This document shows positions 18,826 to 27,065 of a stretch of DNA of 64,000 nucleotides, piece after piece. This stretch comes from Gemmatimonadota bacterium. GTDB lineage: Bacteria > Gemmatimonadota > Gemmatimonadetes > Longimicrobiales > Gaopeijiaceae. Position numbers and translations under genes: made by a program. The first letter of the stretch is position 1. Every line of letters starts with the position of its first letter. The notes under the pieces are model-generated. The model was given only the letters and a program-made list of their open reading frames with translations. It did no database searches and was not told where the DNA came from. Where the stretch lies: positions 144,829-208,828 of the forward strand of contig JAPPNN010000004.1 in NCBI GenBank assembly GCA_028873815.1. Direction: 5' to 3'.

Positions 18826-20417
18826 CTCCCCCTCCTCCTCCCCAGGTCCGCCAGCACCCTGCCTGCCGCCAGCTTGCCCGGCGCGCCCATGATGCCCCCG
18901 CCCGGATGTGTGCCGGAACCGCACTGGTAGTAGCCGCGCACGGGCGTCCGATAGCCCGCGTACCCGGCGGCCGGCCGGAGAAAGAAGAGCTGCGACGGCG
19001 TCAGTTCGCCCTGGAAGATGTTGCCCTGGGTGAGGCCTGTGGTGCGCTCGATGTCGAGCGGCGTGACGACCTGACGGTGCACGATGATGTCCCTGATGTT
19101 GGGGATGTAGCGGGCCAGGGTGTCGACCACCGTGTCGCCGAAAGACTCGCGCTTCTCGTCCCAGGTGCCCTCGCGCAGTTCGTAGGGGGCGTACTGCACG
19201 AAGCACGACATGACGTGCTTGCCGGGCGGCGCCATGCCGGGGTCGATCGCCGAGGGGATGACGATGTCGATGTAGGGTTCGCGCGAGAAGTCGCCGTACT
19301 TTGCGTCGTCGTAGGCGCGTTCGAGGTAGTCGATGGACGGACTGATCGAGACGGCGCCTCGCAGGTGGGGTCCGTGGCCGGGCATGCAGGTGAAGTCGGG
19401 GGCGGCGTCGAGCGCCAGGTTGATCTTGCCGGAGGAGCCGCGGAAGCGGTAGGCGCGCACGGCGCTGACGAGGTCGGCGGGGAGGTCGTTTTCGTCGACC
19501 AGGTCGAGGAAGGTGCGGTGCGGGTCGAGGCTTGAGGAGACGACCCTGGCGTGCAGTTCATCGCCGTTGGCGAGCGCCACGCCATTGACACGCCCATTCT
19601 TTACCAACGCCCGTGCCACCGGAGCGTCCGTCCGGATCTCGGCTCCCGCCTCGCGCGCGGCGGATGCGATCGCGTTTGCCACGGCCCCGGTTCCACCCTT
19701 GGCGAAGCCCCACGCCCGGAAGTGACCGTCGATCTCGCCCATGTAGTGGTGCAGCAGGACGTAGGCGGTGCCTGGCGAGCGCGGGCCCAGGAAGGTGCCG
19801 ATGATCCCGCTCGCCGACAGGGTGGCCTTGAGCACGTCGGTCTCGAACCACTCGTCGACGAAGTCGGCGGCGCTCATCGTCATGAGCTTGACGAGCAGAT
19901 GAAGCTGCTCGGGTTCGAGGTCGAGGAAGTGGCGGGCGAGGCCGAGCAGGCCGCGGATGTCGTCCGGACCCAGCCGACCGGGATCGGGAGGAGCGATGCC
20001 GAGCAGGTGCTTCACGGCGCGCGCCATGTAGAAGAGCGACCGCCCATACTCGTCGTAGGCCTCTGCGTCGCGGATCGAGAAGCGCGCGATCTCGCGCCAC
20101 GTGCGGTGGTGGTCGGCGTCGCGGTATAGGCGGTCGCCGTCCGGCAGCGGCGTGAGGGTGCTCTCGAGCGGCAGGATGGCGAGCCCGTGGCGGGGGAGGT
20201 CCAGTTCGCGGATGATGTCGGGGCGCATCAGGCTGACCACGTACGAGAACACGCTGTACCTGAAGCCCGGGAAGATCTCCTCGGTGATGGTGGCGCCGCC
20301 CACGAGCGGCCGTGCTTCGAGGACGCACACGTCGAGGCCGGCGCGCGCCAGGTAGGCGGCGTGGACGAGGCCGTTGTGGCCGCCGCCGATGACGATTGCG
20401 TCGTATTTGCGGGTCAT
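18822..20417 (-). CDS. PYROXD2/CrtI-like FAD-dependent oxidoreductase (first copy)
   Basis: The start is the ATG at 20417, since 'MTRKYDAIVIGGGHNGLVHA' opens directly with the Rossmann FAD-binding motif; the longer track ORF is a shadow of the GcvT-like gene. 531 aa, close to the usual length. C-terminal FAD motif is 'GYYQCGSGTHPGGGIMGAPG'. Family members include mitochondrial PYROXD2 and bacterial phytoene-dehydrogenase-related proteins of mostly unknown reaction. It follows the second GcvT-like gene by 29 bp and its stop overlaps the start of the next paralogue by 4 bp, so the two are probably translated together and may form a heteromeric complex. Confidence 0.87.
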   Translation of the reverse strand: MTRKYDAIVIGGGHNGLVHAAYLARAGLDVCVLEARPLVGGATITEEIFPGFRYSVFSYVVSLMRPDIIRELDLPRHGLAILPLESTLTPLPDGDRLYRDADHHRTWREIARFSIRDAEAYDEYGRSLFYMARAVKHLLGIAPPDPGRLGPDDIRGLLGLARHFLDLEPEQLHLLVKLMTMSAADFVDEWFETDVLKATLSASGIIGTFLGPRSPGTAYVLLHHYMGEIDGHFRAWGFAKGGTGAVANAIASAAREAGAEIRTDAPVARALVKNGRVNGVALANGDELHARVVSSSLDPHRTFLDLVDENDLPADLVSAVRAYRFRGSSGKINLALDAAPDFTCMPGHGPHLRGAVSISPSIDYLERAYDDAKYGDFSREPYIDIVIPSAIDPGMAPPGKHVMSCFVQYAPYELREGTWDEKRESFGDTVVDTLARYIPNIRDIIVHRQVVTPLDIERTTGLTQGNIFQGELTPSQLFFLRPAAGYAGYRTPVRGYYQCGSGTHPGGGIMGAPGKLAAGRVLADLGRRRGR

Positions 20418-20446
20418 CGCGGTCGACAATCCGTGCCCATTGGCCA

Positions 20447-21655
20447 CTAACCCCGCTTGCGCGCCGGGTCGAAGAATGGCGTCTTCACTATCGTGGCGGG
20501 CACCCGGTGGCGCGCGAACTCGACAGTGAGTTCGACCTCGATGCGGGTACCGGGTTTGCCGAAGTCGCGGCGGATGGTGGCGAGCGCGATGTACTTCTTC
20601 AGGATTGGCGAGAAGGTGGCGCTGGTGACGTATCCGATCTGCCTGCCGGCACCCGGGCCCTTGTGCGCGTAGATCGGGACGGCTTCGCGCGAGGCCCGTC
20701 CGGCCACCAGCGGCGGCAGACCCACCGCAGCAAAGCGCTTCTCGATGCTCGGCCAGTCGGCCTCGAGACCGGCGAGCGCCCATCGCGAGGGACTGGCGGC
20801 TTCCCGCTCGAGCACCCTTTGGCCCACGAAATCGCGACCCGGCCGCGGCTGGACCGTCCACCCGAGGCCGGCCTCGTACGGCGACGACTTGCGCGACTCG
20901 ATCAACGCCGTCCAGCTCGACACGTAGTCCACCTCCTTGAGCAACAGGCCGGCTTCGATGCGGGCCACGTCCAGCGCGTCGAGGCCGGCCGGCGCGATCC
21001 CGTAGCCGCGTCCGGTTTCCATCAGTGCGTCCCAGACGGCGAGCGCGTGCTCGGGCGCGAGCCAGATCTCGTAGCCCAGGTCGCCGGTGTAGCCCGTGCG
21101 GGTGATCGTGACCGGGGCCGCGCCGATGTGGCCCTCGGTCACCGCGAAATACGGGAGCGCGGCGATGTCCGCACCGGTCACGAGCCCGACGAGGATGTCG
21201 CGCGAGGTGGGGCCCTGAAGGGCGAGCGCGGCGAGGTCGAGGGTAATGTCGCGCACGCTCGCGTCCATCCCGAGCGCGCAGTCCTGGAACCAGCGCAGGC
21301 ACGGGTCGGCGGCCGTGATGCGGAAGGTGTCGGCGCTCAGGCGTTGCACGGTGCCGTCGTCGATCAGCTTGCCGGCCTCGTCGCACCAGGGCGTGTAGAA
21401 CACCCGTCCCACCGGGCAGTCGAGTGCGCTCCGGGTCACCACGCGATCCACGAGCGCCGCTGCGTCTGGACCCGTGACCTCGTACTTGCGTAGCGGCGAG
21501 ATGTCGAAGAGCGCCGCTCCGCTGCGCACGGCGTAGTACTCGTACTCGTGGCCCGGCTCGTAGCTCAGCGCCGCGGCGTACCCGGACCAGTTGCGCCAGC
21601 GGCGGCTGCGGCAGAGGGGTGCGGTGCGCGAGTGGAAGGGGGTCTCGAGGAGCAT
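20447..21655 (-). CDS. GcvT-like aminomethyltransferase family protein
   Basis: The ATG at 21655 ('MLLETPFHSRTAPL') is preferred; the track start at 21799 adds 48 residues over the divergent regulatory region. An intermediate ATG at 21742 is possible. The 402-aa protein has the folate-binding GCV_T fold: 'ALFDISPLRKYEVTGPDAAA', 'DEAGKLIDDGTVQRL' (the acidic pair expected in GcvT), 'LALQGPTSRDILVGL', 'ITRTGYTGDLGYEIWL' and 'SPYEAGLGWTVQPRPGRDFV', then the C-terminal barrel. It is only distantly related to the downstream DmdA-like protein. It is the first gene of the four-gene operon and probably transfers a one-carbon unit from a methylated amine-like substrate to tetrahydrofolate. Not a glycine-cleavage component by context. 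Confidence 0.87.
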   Translation of the reverse strand: MLLETPFHSRTAPLCRSRRWRNWSGYAAALSYEPGHEYEYYAVRSGAALFDISPLRKYEVTGPDAAALVDRVVTRSALDCPVGRVFYTPWCDEAGKLIDDGTVQRLSADTFRITAADPCLRWFQDCALGMDASVRDITLDLAALALQGPTSRDILVGLVTGADIAALPYFAVTEGHIGAAPVTITRTGYTGDLGYEIWLAPEHALAVWDALMETGRGYGIAPAGLDALDVARIEAGLLLKEVDYVSSWTALIESRKSSPYEAGLGWTVQPRPGRDFVGQRVLEREAASPSRWALAGLEADWPSIEKRFAAVGLPPLVAGRASREAVPIYAHKGPGAGRQIGYVTSATFSPILKKYIALATIRRDFGKPGTRIEVELTVEFARHRVPATIVKTPFFDPARKRG

Positions 21656-21745
21656 GGCGGGGAACTTTGTCGCGAACCGGGAGGACGGCAAGGTGGGAAC
21701 CGAGGGTTGCCGGAGATTCCGCCAAGGAGGGCTTTGCCCCATGTA

Positions 21746-21830
21746 CGTTGAATGTTTGTCCCCAAGAACATTGAAATCGTGTTTATGTATTCGTTGCAAT
21801 CTTGTCTCTAGAAGTGTTGAAATTGTGTCT
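21746..21830. promoter_or_regulatory. Three imperfect direct repeats in a divergent intergenic region
   Basis: In an AT-rich island between the divergent GcvT-like and DUF4143 genes, related 17-mers occur at 21746 ('acgttgaatgtttgtcc'), 21769 ('acattgaaatcgtgttt') and 21814 ('agtgttgaaattgtgtc'), with spacing of 23 and 45 bp. The common core is TTGAA followed by a T/G-rich stretch. They could be operators for a regulator or ends of a small degenerate element. No regulator gene is adjacent. Confidence 0.35.
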
Positions 21831-21845
21831 CCGTTCTGTTAGTCT
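21818..21845 (+). promoter_or_regulatory. Possible sigma70-type promoter for the DUF4143 ATPase gene
   Basis: TTGAAA at 21818-21823 (5 of 6 to the -35 consensus) is followed after 16 bases by TAGTCT at 21840, a weak -10 match. It lies 46 bp before the GTG start of the ATPase gene. Promoter consensus in this phylum is not established, so this is only a suggestion. Confidence 0.28.
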
Positions 21846-21890
21846 AGTCCATCACAGCCCTTGGCAACTTCTGCTCCAGGAGCGTTCAAC

Positions 21891-23186
21891 GTGGGATCCA
21901 ACCCGGACAGGCCGTCTGCCAGGGGCAAGATCGAGCACTACACTCCACGTGTGGCCGACCAGGAACTGAAACAGTGTCTGGCTGCTGCCGGAGCTGTTCT
22001 GATTGAGGGCCCAAGAACCTGCGGCAAGACGGCGACCGCTCACCAGGTGGCCGCCAGCGAGGTCTTTCTGGACGTGGACCGAAGTGCGCAGGACATGATC
22101 GCGGTCCATCCCGACCTGGTGCTCGAAGGTCCGTCGCCTCGCCTGCTGGACGAGTGGCAAACCGCCCCGGTGATCTGGAACCACGTCCGCCGCGCCGTGG
22201 ATTCACGTCCCGGCAAGGGCCATTTCATCTTGACCGGGTCGGCTGTTCCACCCGATGACATCACCCGCCACACCGGGGCCGGCCGCATCGTCCGGATGCG
22301 CCTGCGCCCCATGTCGCTCTTCGAACTTGGGTCCAGCACCGGCACGGTGTCGCTCAGGAGTGTGCTTCAGGGAGTCCCGGTGCAAAACCCGTCAACCGAC
22401 CTGTCGGTAAACGAGCTCGCCAAGCTGATTTGCGTCGGTGGCTGGCCCGGACATCTCGACTCCTCGCCCGAAGCGGCCATGCGCGTGAACCGAGGCTATG
22501 TCGACGACATCTGCCGTGCCGATCTCCAGCGGGTCGATGGGGTGCGGCGAGACCCGGGAAGCGTCCACCGCTTCCTCCAGTCGCTGGGTCGAAACATCGC
22601 GACCTACGCATCCCTTGCGACCATCGCGCGCGATGTCTCTGGCCCGGACCACAAGTCGATGACAGGCCACACGGCGCGCTCGTACCTTACCGGACTGGAA
22701 CGCCTCCTGGTTGTGGAGGACCAGCCCCCGTGGGCACCCCATCTGAGGTCACGCTCCCGGTTGCACGTCTCTCCGAAACGGCACTTTGTTGACCCATCGA
22801 TCGCAGCCGCAGCACTTGGCGCCGGACCCGAACACCTGCTCGACGACTTCCCCTGGTTCGGTTTTCTCTTCGAGTCGATGGTGGTCCGGGATCTGCGCGT
22901 CCATGCTCAGGCCATCGGTGCAAGAGTGTACCACTACCGCGACAACACGGGACTGGAAGTGGATGCCATCGTGGACGCCGGGCCCGGCCGTTGGGCGGCT
23001 TTCGAGATCAAGCTCGGTGTGAGCCGGATCGACGATGCGGCGCGCTCACTCCTGAAGTTCGCGAATCGGATTGATACCAGCAGGTGCGGTGAGCCCGCCA
23101 CCCTCGGGGTCATCGTTGATCGCGGGTTCGGGTATGTGCGTCCAGACGGTGTGAGCGTGATCCCGCTAGGGGCGCTGGGGCCGTGA
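21891..23186 (+). CDS. AAA ATPase with C-terminal DUF4143 domain
   Basis: I choose GTG at 21891 because an AGGAG site ends about 8 bases upstream; the track start is a TTG ten codons earlier. 431 aa. It has a Walker A in 'LIEGPRTCGKTATAHQV', a Walker B-like 'PRLLDEWQTAPVIW' and sensor region 'HFILTGSA', then the DUF4143 domain with 'FLFESMVVRDLRVHAQ', 'VYHYRDNTGLEVDAIVDA' and 'WAAFEIKLG', whose D-E-K pattern recalls PD-(D/E)XK nuclease-like folds. Proteins of this family are widespread, scattered and of unknown function, often gained by horizontal transfer. It is a single gene flanked by an AT-rich region and convergent with an aminotransferase. Confidence 0.88.
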   Translation: MGSNPDRPSARGKIEHYTPRVADQELKQCLAAAGAVLIEGPRTCGKTATAHQVAASEVFLDVDRSAQDMIAVHPDLVLEGPSPRLLDEWQTAPVIWNHVRRAVDSRPGKGHFILTGSAVPPDDITRHTGAGRIVRMRLRPMSLFELGSSTGTVSLRSVLQGVPVQNPSTDLSVNELAKLICVGGWPGHLDSSPEAAMRVNRGYVDDICRADLQRVDGVRRDPGSVHRFLQSLGRNIATYASLATIARDVSGPDHKSMTGHTARSYLTGLERLLVVEDQPPWAPHLRSRSRLHVSPKRHFVDPSIAAAALGAGPEHLLDDFPWFGFLFESMVVRDLRVHAQAIGARVYHYRDNTGLEVDAIVDAGPGRWAAFEIKLGVSRIDDAARSLLKFANRIDTSRCGEPATLGVIVDRGFGYVRPDGVSVIPLGALGP

Positions 23187-23194
23187 AGATGAAC

Positions 23195-24466
23195 CTACAC
23201 CAACCCCGCCAACACCCCGAGCAGCCGGTCCACGTCGCTGCGGTTGTTGAACATCCCGACGGCTGCCCGCAGTAAGTTCCCGTCTTCCTGGAAGGTGATC
23301 GCGACGCCGGCTTCGGCGAGTGCCGGGCCCAGCCGCTCCGGGTCCAGCCCGTGGTAGAAGCTGACGATGGCGGACGGATTGTCGGGTGGCGTGAACATCC
23401 GCATTCCCAGCGCTTCGGCACCCGCGCGCAACTCGCCCGCCAACGCGTGGGTGTGCGACGCGATACGGTCTATTCCCACATCCTCCAGAAAGCCGAGCGC
23501 GGCGTCCATCGCGGCCACCGGTCCGTACGCCGGGTTGGCGTACTCAAGCTTCTCCGCACTCGTCTTGAGTCGAAAGCGGTGTCCAGGGAGCGTCTCGGCG
23601 ACCTGCCGGTGCCCGAACCGGTCGGCGGCCATCCACTCCAGGTGCTCGGCGCGAACATAGAACGGCGCACACCCGAAGTCTCCGTGCAGCCACTTGTATC
23701 CGTTCCCGCAGGCGAAGTCGACCTTTTCCTCGTGCAGGTTCGTGGGGAATGTTCCCCAGGCCTGGATCGCATCGGCGTACAGGTAGGCACCGTGGGCGTG
23801 CGCGAGGTCGGCCAGCTCAGGCAGGTCGTAGCGGAAGCCGTTGCGGTTCGATACCCAGGCCACGCTGATCAGGCGCGTCCGCGGGTCCGTGTGCGCGGCG
23901 AAGTCGTCCAACGTGACGACCCCGCCCCGCGAAGGGATGATCCTGAGCTCGATCCCGGCCTTCCGCTCCAGCTCTCGGTAGAGAACGAACGTCGTGACGA
24001 AGTGCAGTTCATCGACCACGACATTGTCCCCCGCGCGCCAGTCCATCGCACTGACGATGATGTTCTCCGCGCCGCTCGTGGCGTACAGGAACGCCAGTTC
24101 GTCCTCGTCGGCCCCGAAGAGCCGGCTGAAGCGTGTCCGAGCGCTTGCGATGGCCTCGCGTCCCACGGACGTGTTCCGCCGGTGCATCTTCTCGTCGGCG
24201 TATGCGTGGAGGGCGTCGCGTACCGGGACCGGTAGCGGGCCCACCGAGGCGGTGTTGAGGTACGCGAGCTTTTCGGTGACGGGGAAGCTGGCCCGCACGC
24301 CAAGCGGGTCGTCGTTCGAGCGGCCGGACTCACGCGCCGGACCCTCGGACACCGATGACGGGTCTCCGGCTGTCGACTCGGCCGTGAGGCTGCGGGTGAC
24401 AGGGAGTGCGGCGAGCCCGGCCGCGGCCGATCTCCCCAGAAAGCGCCGGCGGTTCAATGACTTCAT
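23195..24466 (-). CDS. Exported class V aminotransferase (isopenicillin-N-epimerase-like), PLP-dependent
   Basis: The ATG at 24466 follows a GAGGAA site and opens a twin-arginine signal ('[19 protein letters not shown]'), so this PLP enzyme should fold in the cytoplasm and be sent to the periplasm. 423 aa. The cofactor regions are '[12 protein letters not shown]', '[18 protein letters not shown]' and the Schiff-base lysine in '[15 protein letters not shown]'. The class includes cysteine desulfurases, isopenicillin-N epimerases and lyases; the substrate is unknown. It is divergent from cysD with a 113-bp gap, which weakly suggests a sulfur-amino-acid theme, and convergent with the DUF4143 gene. 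Confidence 0.87.
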   Translation of the reverse strand: MKSLNRRRFLGRSAAAGLAALPVTRSLTAESTAGDPSSVSEGPARESGRSNDDPLGVRASFPVTEKLAYLNTASVGPLPVPVRDALHAYADEKMHRRNTSVGREAIASARTRFSRLFGADEDELAFLYATSGAENIIVSAMDWRAGDNVVVDELHFVTTFVLYRELERKAGIELRIIPSRGGVVTLDDFAAHTDPRTRLISVAWVSNRNGFRYDLPELADLAHAHGAYLYADAIQAWGTFPTNLHEEKVDFACGNGYKWLHGDFGCAPFYVRAEHLEWMAADRFGHRQVAETLPGHRFRLKTSAEKLEYANPAYGPVAAMDAALGFLEDVGIDRIASHTHALAGELRAGAEALGMRMFTPPDNPSAIVSFYHGLDPERLGPALAEAGVAITFQEDGNLLRAAVGMFNNRSDVDRLLGVLAGLV

Positions 24467-24579
24467 GGATTCCTCGCTGTGTCGGTGCGGGCGCACGATC
24501 ATGTCGAAGGCTGATCCTAGTGTCGCGGTACGGAGGGGGCCAGACCATCCTTGCCGCCGTGGACGCTATCTTCGGAGTC

Positions 24580-25476
24580 ATGAGTTCCTGCCTTTCAGCC
24601 CTCGAATCCGAAGCCATCGAGATCATCCGTGAAGGCGTCGCGACCGCTGCCCGCCCGGTGATGCTCTACTCAATCGGCAAGGACTCGTCGGTCCTCCTGC
24701 ACCTGGCGCGCAAGGCCTTTTGGCCCGCTCAGCCGCCCATGCCGCTGCTGCACGTCGACACAACGTGGAAGTTCCGCGAGATGATCGCCCTTCGTGACCG
24801 GGTAGCGGCCGAGGCCGGTGTGCAACTCATCGTCCACACCAACCAGGAGGGCATCGACGCCGGCATCACTCCCTTCACCCATGGATCCGACCACTACACC
24901 GACATCATGAAGACGGTGGCGTTGCGCCAGGCCCTCGACGCCGGGCGCTACGACATGGTCTTCGTCGGCGCCCGCCGCGACGAGGAAAAGTCACGCGCCA
25001 AGGAACGCGTCTTCTCGCTTCGCAACGGTGCCCACCAGTGGGACCCCAAGGCCCAGCGGCCCGAACTGTGGAACCTCTACAACACCCGTCTCCACGCTGG
25101 CGAATCGCTCCGCGTCGCCCCGCTGTCCAACTGGAGCGAACCCGACATCTGGCGCTACATCGCCGCCGAGGGGATACCCATTGTGCCGCTCTACTACGCC
25201 GCCGAGCGCCCCGTGGTCGAGCGTGACGGCCAGTGGATCATGGTGGACGACGGCCGCATGCCATTGGTTCCCGGCGAGCGCCCGCAACTGCGCCGCGTAC
25301 GCTTCCGCACCCTGGGATGCTACCCGCTCACCGCCGCAATCGAGAGCAGCGCCGACACCCTCGACGCGATCGTCGCCGAAACCCTGGCCGCCGAGCATTC
25401 CGAGCGCCGGGGCCGGCTGATCGACCACGACGGTGAGGCCGCCATGGAGCGGAAGAAGCGGGAGGGCTACTTCTGA
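24580..25476 (+). CDS. cysD: Sulfate adenylyltransferase subunit 2
   Basis: The ATG at 24580 gives 298 aa, the usual CysD length; the track start is inside the divergent aminotransferase. The PP-loop for ATP is '[20 protein letters not shown]' and further family signatures are '[13 protein letters not shown]', '[20 protein letters not shown]', '[14 protein letters not shown]' and the C-terminal '[12 protein letters not shown]'. With CysN it forms adenosine-5'-phosphosulfate from ATP and sulfate, driven by GTP hydrolysis on CysN. Unusually, cysN is not adjacent: two unrelated genes and nearly 3 kb separate it from cysNC downstream on the same strand. Confidence 0.96.
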   Translation: MSSCLSALESEAIEIIREGVATAARPVMLYSIGKDSSVLLHLARKAFWPAQPPMPLLHVDTTWKFREMIALRDRVAAEAGVQLIVHTNQEGIDAGITPFTHGSDHYTDIMKTVALRQALDAGRYDMVFVGARRDEEKSRAKERVFSLRNGAHQWDPKAQRPELWNLYNTRLHAGESLRVAPLSNWSEPDIWRYIAAEGIPIVPLYYAAERPVVERDGQWIMVDDGRMPLVPGERPQLRRVRFRTLGCYPLTAAIESSADTLDAIVAETLAAEHSERRGRLIDHDGEAAMERKKREGYF

Positions 25477-25500
25477 ATAGCGGTGGCCGCCCCGGTTGTG

Positions 25501-26877
25501 TTACCGGAGATAGATGAGCAAGACTCCGGCGGCACCGCGGGTACCGTAGAGGACACCGGCCTCGATCGGTGTGATGAACTGAATCCTGCGCACGTCCCGC
25601 GGATTCAGGTGGTGGAGGAACACGTGGGGGTTCGCGACGGGCGAGTCGTTGACCAGGACATAGACCATGTTGCAGCTGTTGGGGTCACCGCTGCGCCAAT
25701 TCCGACTCATCTCGATGCACAGGATCTCCTCGCCCCGCAACCTGGCTTCCTTGATCGACAACCCCGGCATGCGGGCTTCTCGCGCAATCCCGGCGAAGTC
25801 CACCACCCGGTGCGCGATCGAATCCACCTGCGCTTCGGTCAGCCCCGAAAAACGAGTTCCCGGCGTGGTGAAGACGGGCTCCTTCCTCCGGCCGACGACC
25901 ACCAGCGGCTCCAGGGCGATGGCTTCGGTGGAAAGTTCGATCTCGAGTCCGAGAGCCTCGTTGCTGAACACGGTCAGGGAATCGACGCGCGGGGCGTAGC
26001 CCAGCCGGCTGGTTTCGATGATCTGTTTGCCCGGCGGCACATCGGTGAAACCGAACACGCCGTCCGAATCCGTCAGTTGGGAGTGGTCGGATCCGACCAG
26101 TTGAACGTGGGCTCCCGGGATAAGCGCTCTCGTAGCGTAGTCGAACACGGAGCCGGTGATGGTCACAGGATCAGAGATGTCGATTGCGAAGTCCAGAATG
26201 TGCGCACCCGGGTCCGCGATCTGCACCGTTGTCCCGTCGCTGTTTCCGAACGCAACCGTGACTGTAAGCGGTTCCGACGCGTCCAGATTGCAGAGCCGGA
26301 ACTCGCCCGAAGCCTCCGTCCTGACCTCGCGCACCACGCGCCGCCTTTGCAGGATGCCCGTGCGGCTGCCGAGAGCCCGGACTGTTGCGCCCGGCAGCGG
26401 CACACCCGTCAAGGCGTCGGTCACGAAGCCCCCGGCGGACATAGGGCCTTCTTCTGGCTCCGCTGAACACCAGGCTGCCAGGATGGTGGACCGAGAGGGA
26501 ACCGCAAGGGTCACACGCGAGACGGATTCACTGTCCACAAGCACCGTGACCGGCGTTGTTCCAAGCCCCAGCTCTGCCAGGCGCGGGTGAAAATACACCA
26601 CACTGTGTTCTCCCACCGGTACGCCATCGAGCCTGAACCGTCCCTGCTCGTTGGACTCGGCGACCAGGCTCGTCCCGAAGACGGTCACTCGGGCGTTCGC
26701 CAGCGGAGCGGAGGTCGTGCTATCGAAGATGGAACCGAGGATGCTGCCCGTCGTGCTCGCTGTATCCTGGCCTGCTGCCGAGCTCCCCGCCGCTCCCGCA
26801 GAAACGACCGCAAGAAGGATGCTCATGGCGAGACATCGAGCGCTGTTGCTGATCGAAGTCCTGCTCAACGCGGGCAT
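25501..26877 (-). CDS. Exported carboxypeptidase-regulatory-like protein with TonB-receptor-plug-like C-terminus
   Basis: A signal peptide ('MSILLAVVSAGAAGSSAAGQ'; a start at 26826 is an alternative) is followed by at least three CarboxypepD_reg-like beta-sandwich repeats ('GSILGSIFDSTTSAPLANAR', 'GGFVTDALTGVPLPGATVRA', 'GSVFDYATRALIPGAHVQLV'). The last part, 'YVLVNDSPVANPHVFLHHLN' to 'IEAGVLYGTRGAAGVLLIYL', matches the plug domain of TonB-dependent receptors, but the protein ends there, at 458 aa, with no barrel. Such plug-only proteins are common in Gemmatimonadota and of unknown role; they may bind other cell-envelope proteins. It is on the opposite strand from the cys genes it separates. 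Confidence 0.8.
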   Translation of the reverse strand: MPALSRTSISNSARCLAMSILLAVVSAGAAGSSAAGQDTASTTGSILGSIFDSTTSAPLANARVTVFGTSLVAESNEQGRFRLDGVPVGEHSVVYFHPRLAELGLGTTPVTVLVDSESVSRVTLAVPSRSTILAAWCSAEPEEGPMSAGGFVTDALTGVPLPGATVRALGSRTGILQRRRVVREVRTEASGEFRLCNLDASEPLTVTVAFGNSDGTTVQIADPGAHILDFAIDISDPVTITGSVFDYATRALIPGAHVQLVGSDHSQLTDSDGVFGFTDVPPGKQIIETSRLGYAPRVDSLTVFSNEALGLEIELSTEAIALEPLVVVGRRKEPVFTTPGTRFSGLTEAQVDSIAHRVVDFAGIAREARMPGLSIKEARLRGEEILCIEMSRNWRSGDPNSCNMVYVLVNDSPVANPHVFLHHLNPRDVRRIQFITPIEAGVLYGTRGAAGVLLIYLR

Positions 26878-27065
26878 TGGGACGCCTTCACTTCGCTGCG
26901 TGTGGACCCGAATGAACGTCCTGGTATGGATTCCGCAAAGCTAGGGCCGAACCGCAGCGGGGTCGAGGACGTTTGCGCCACCCTGAGTCCATAACTAAAC
27001 TCCTAGTTGCTGACAATCCCAGGGTTCCCTCCTTCATTCAGGTTCAGTCCAGGAGTTTGTCCGAT

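Noticed and set aside
17221-20417. Carotenoid biosynthesis (phytoene desaturases)
   Set aside because: No phytoene synthase, prenyl-diphosphate synthase or cyclase gene nearby; sequence motifs fit PYROXD2-like proteins and the context is one-carbon metabolism.
16001-21655. Glycine cleavage system
   Set aside because: GcvT-like genes are present but no gcvH or gcvP, and the partners are CrtI-like flavoproteins.
21891-23186. Defence or toxin-antitoxin system around the DUF4143 ATPase
   Set aside because: It is a single gene with no toxin, nuclease partner or phage gene; family members are widespread and of unknown function.
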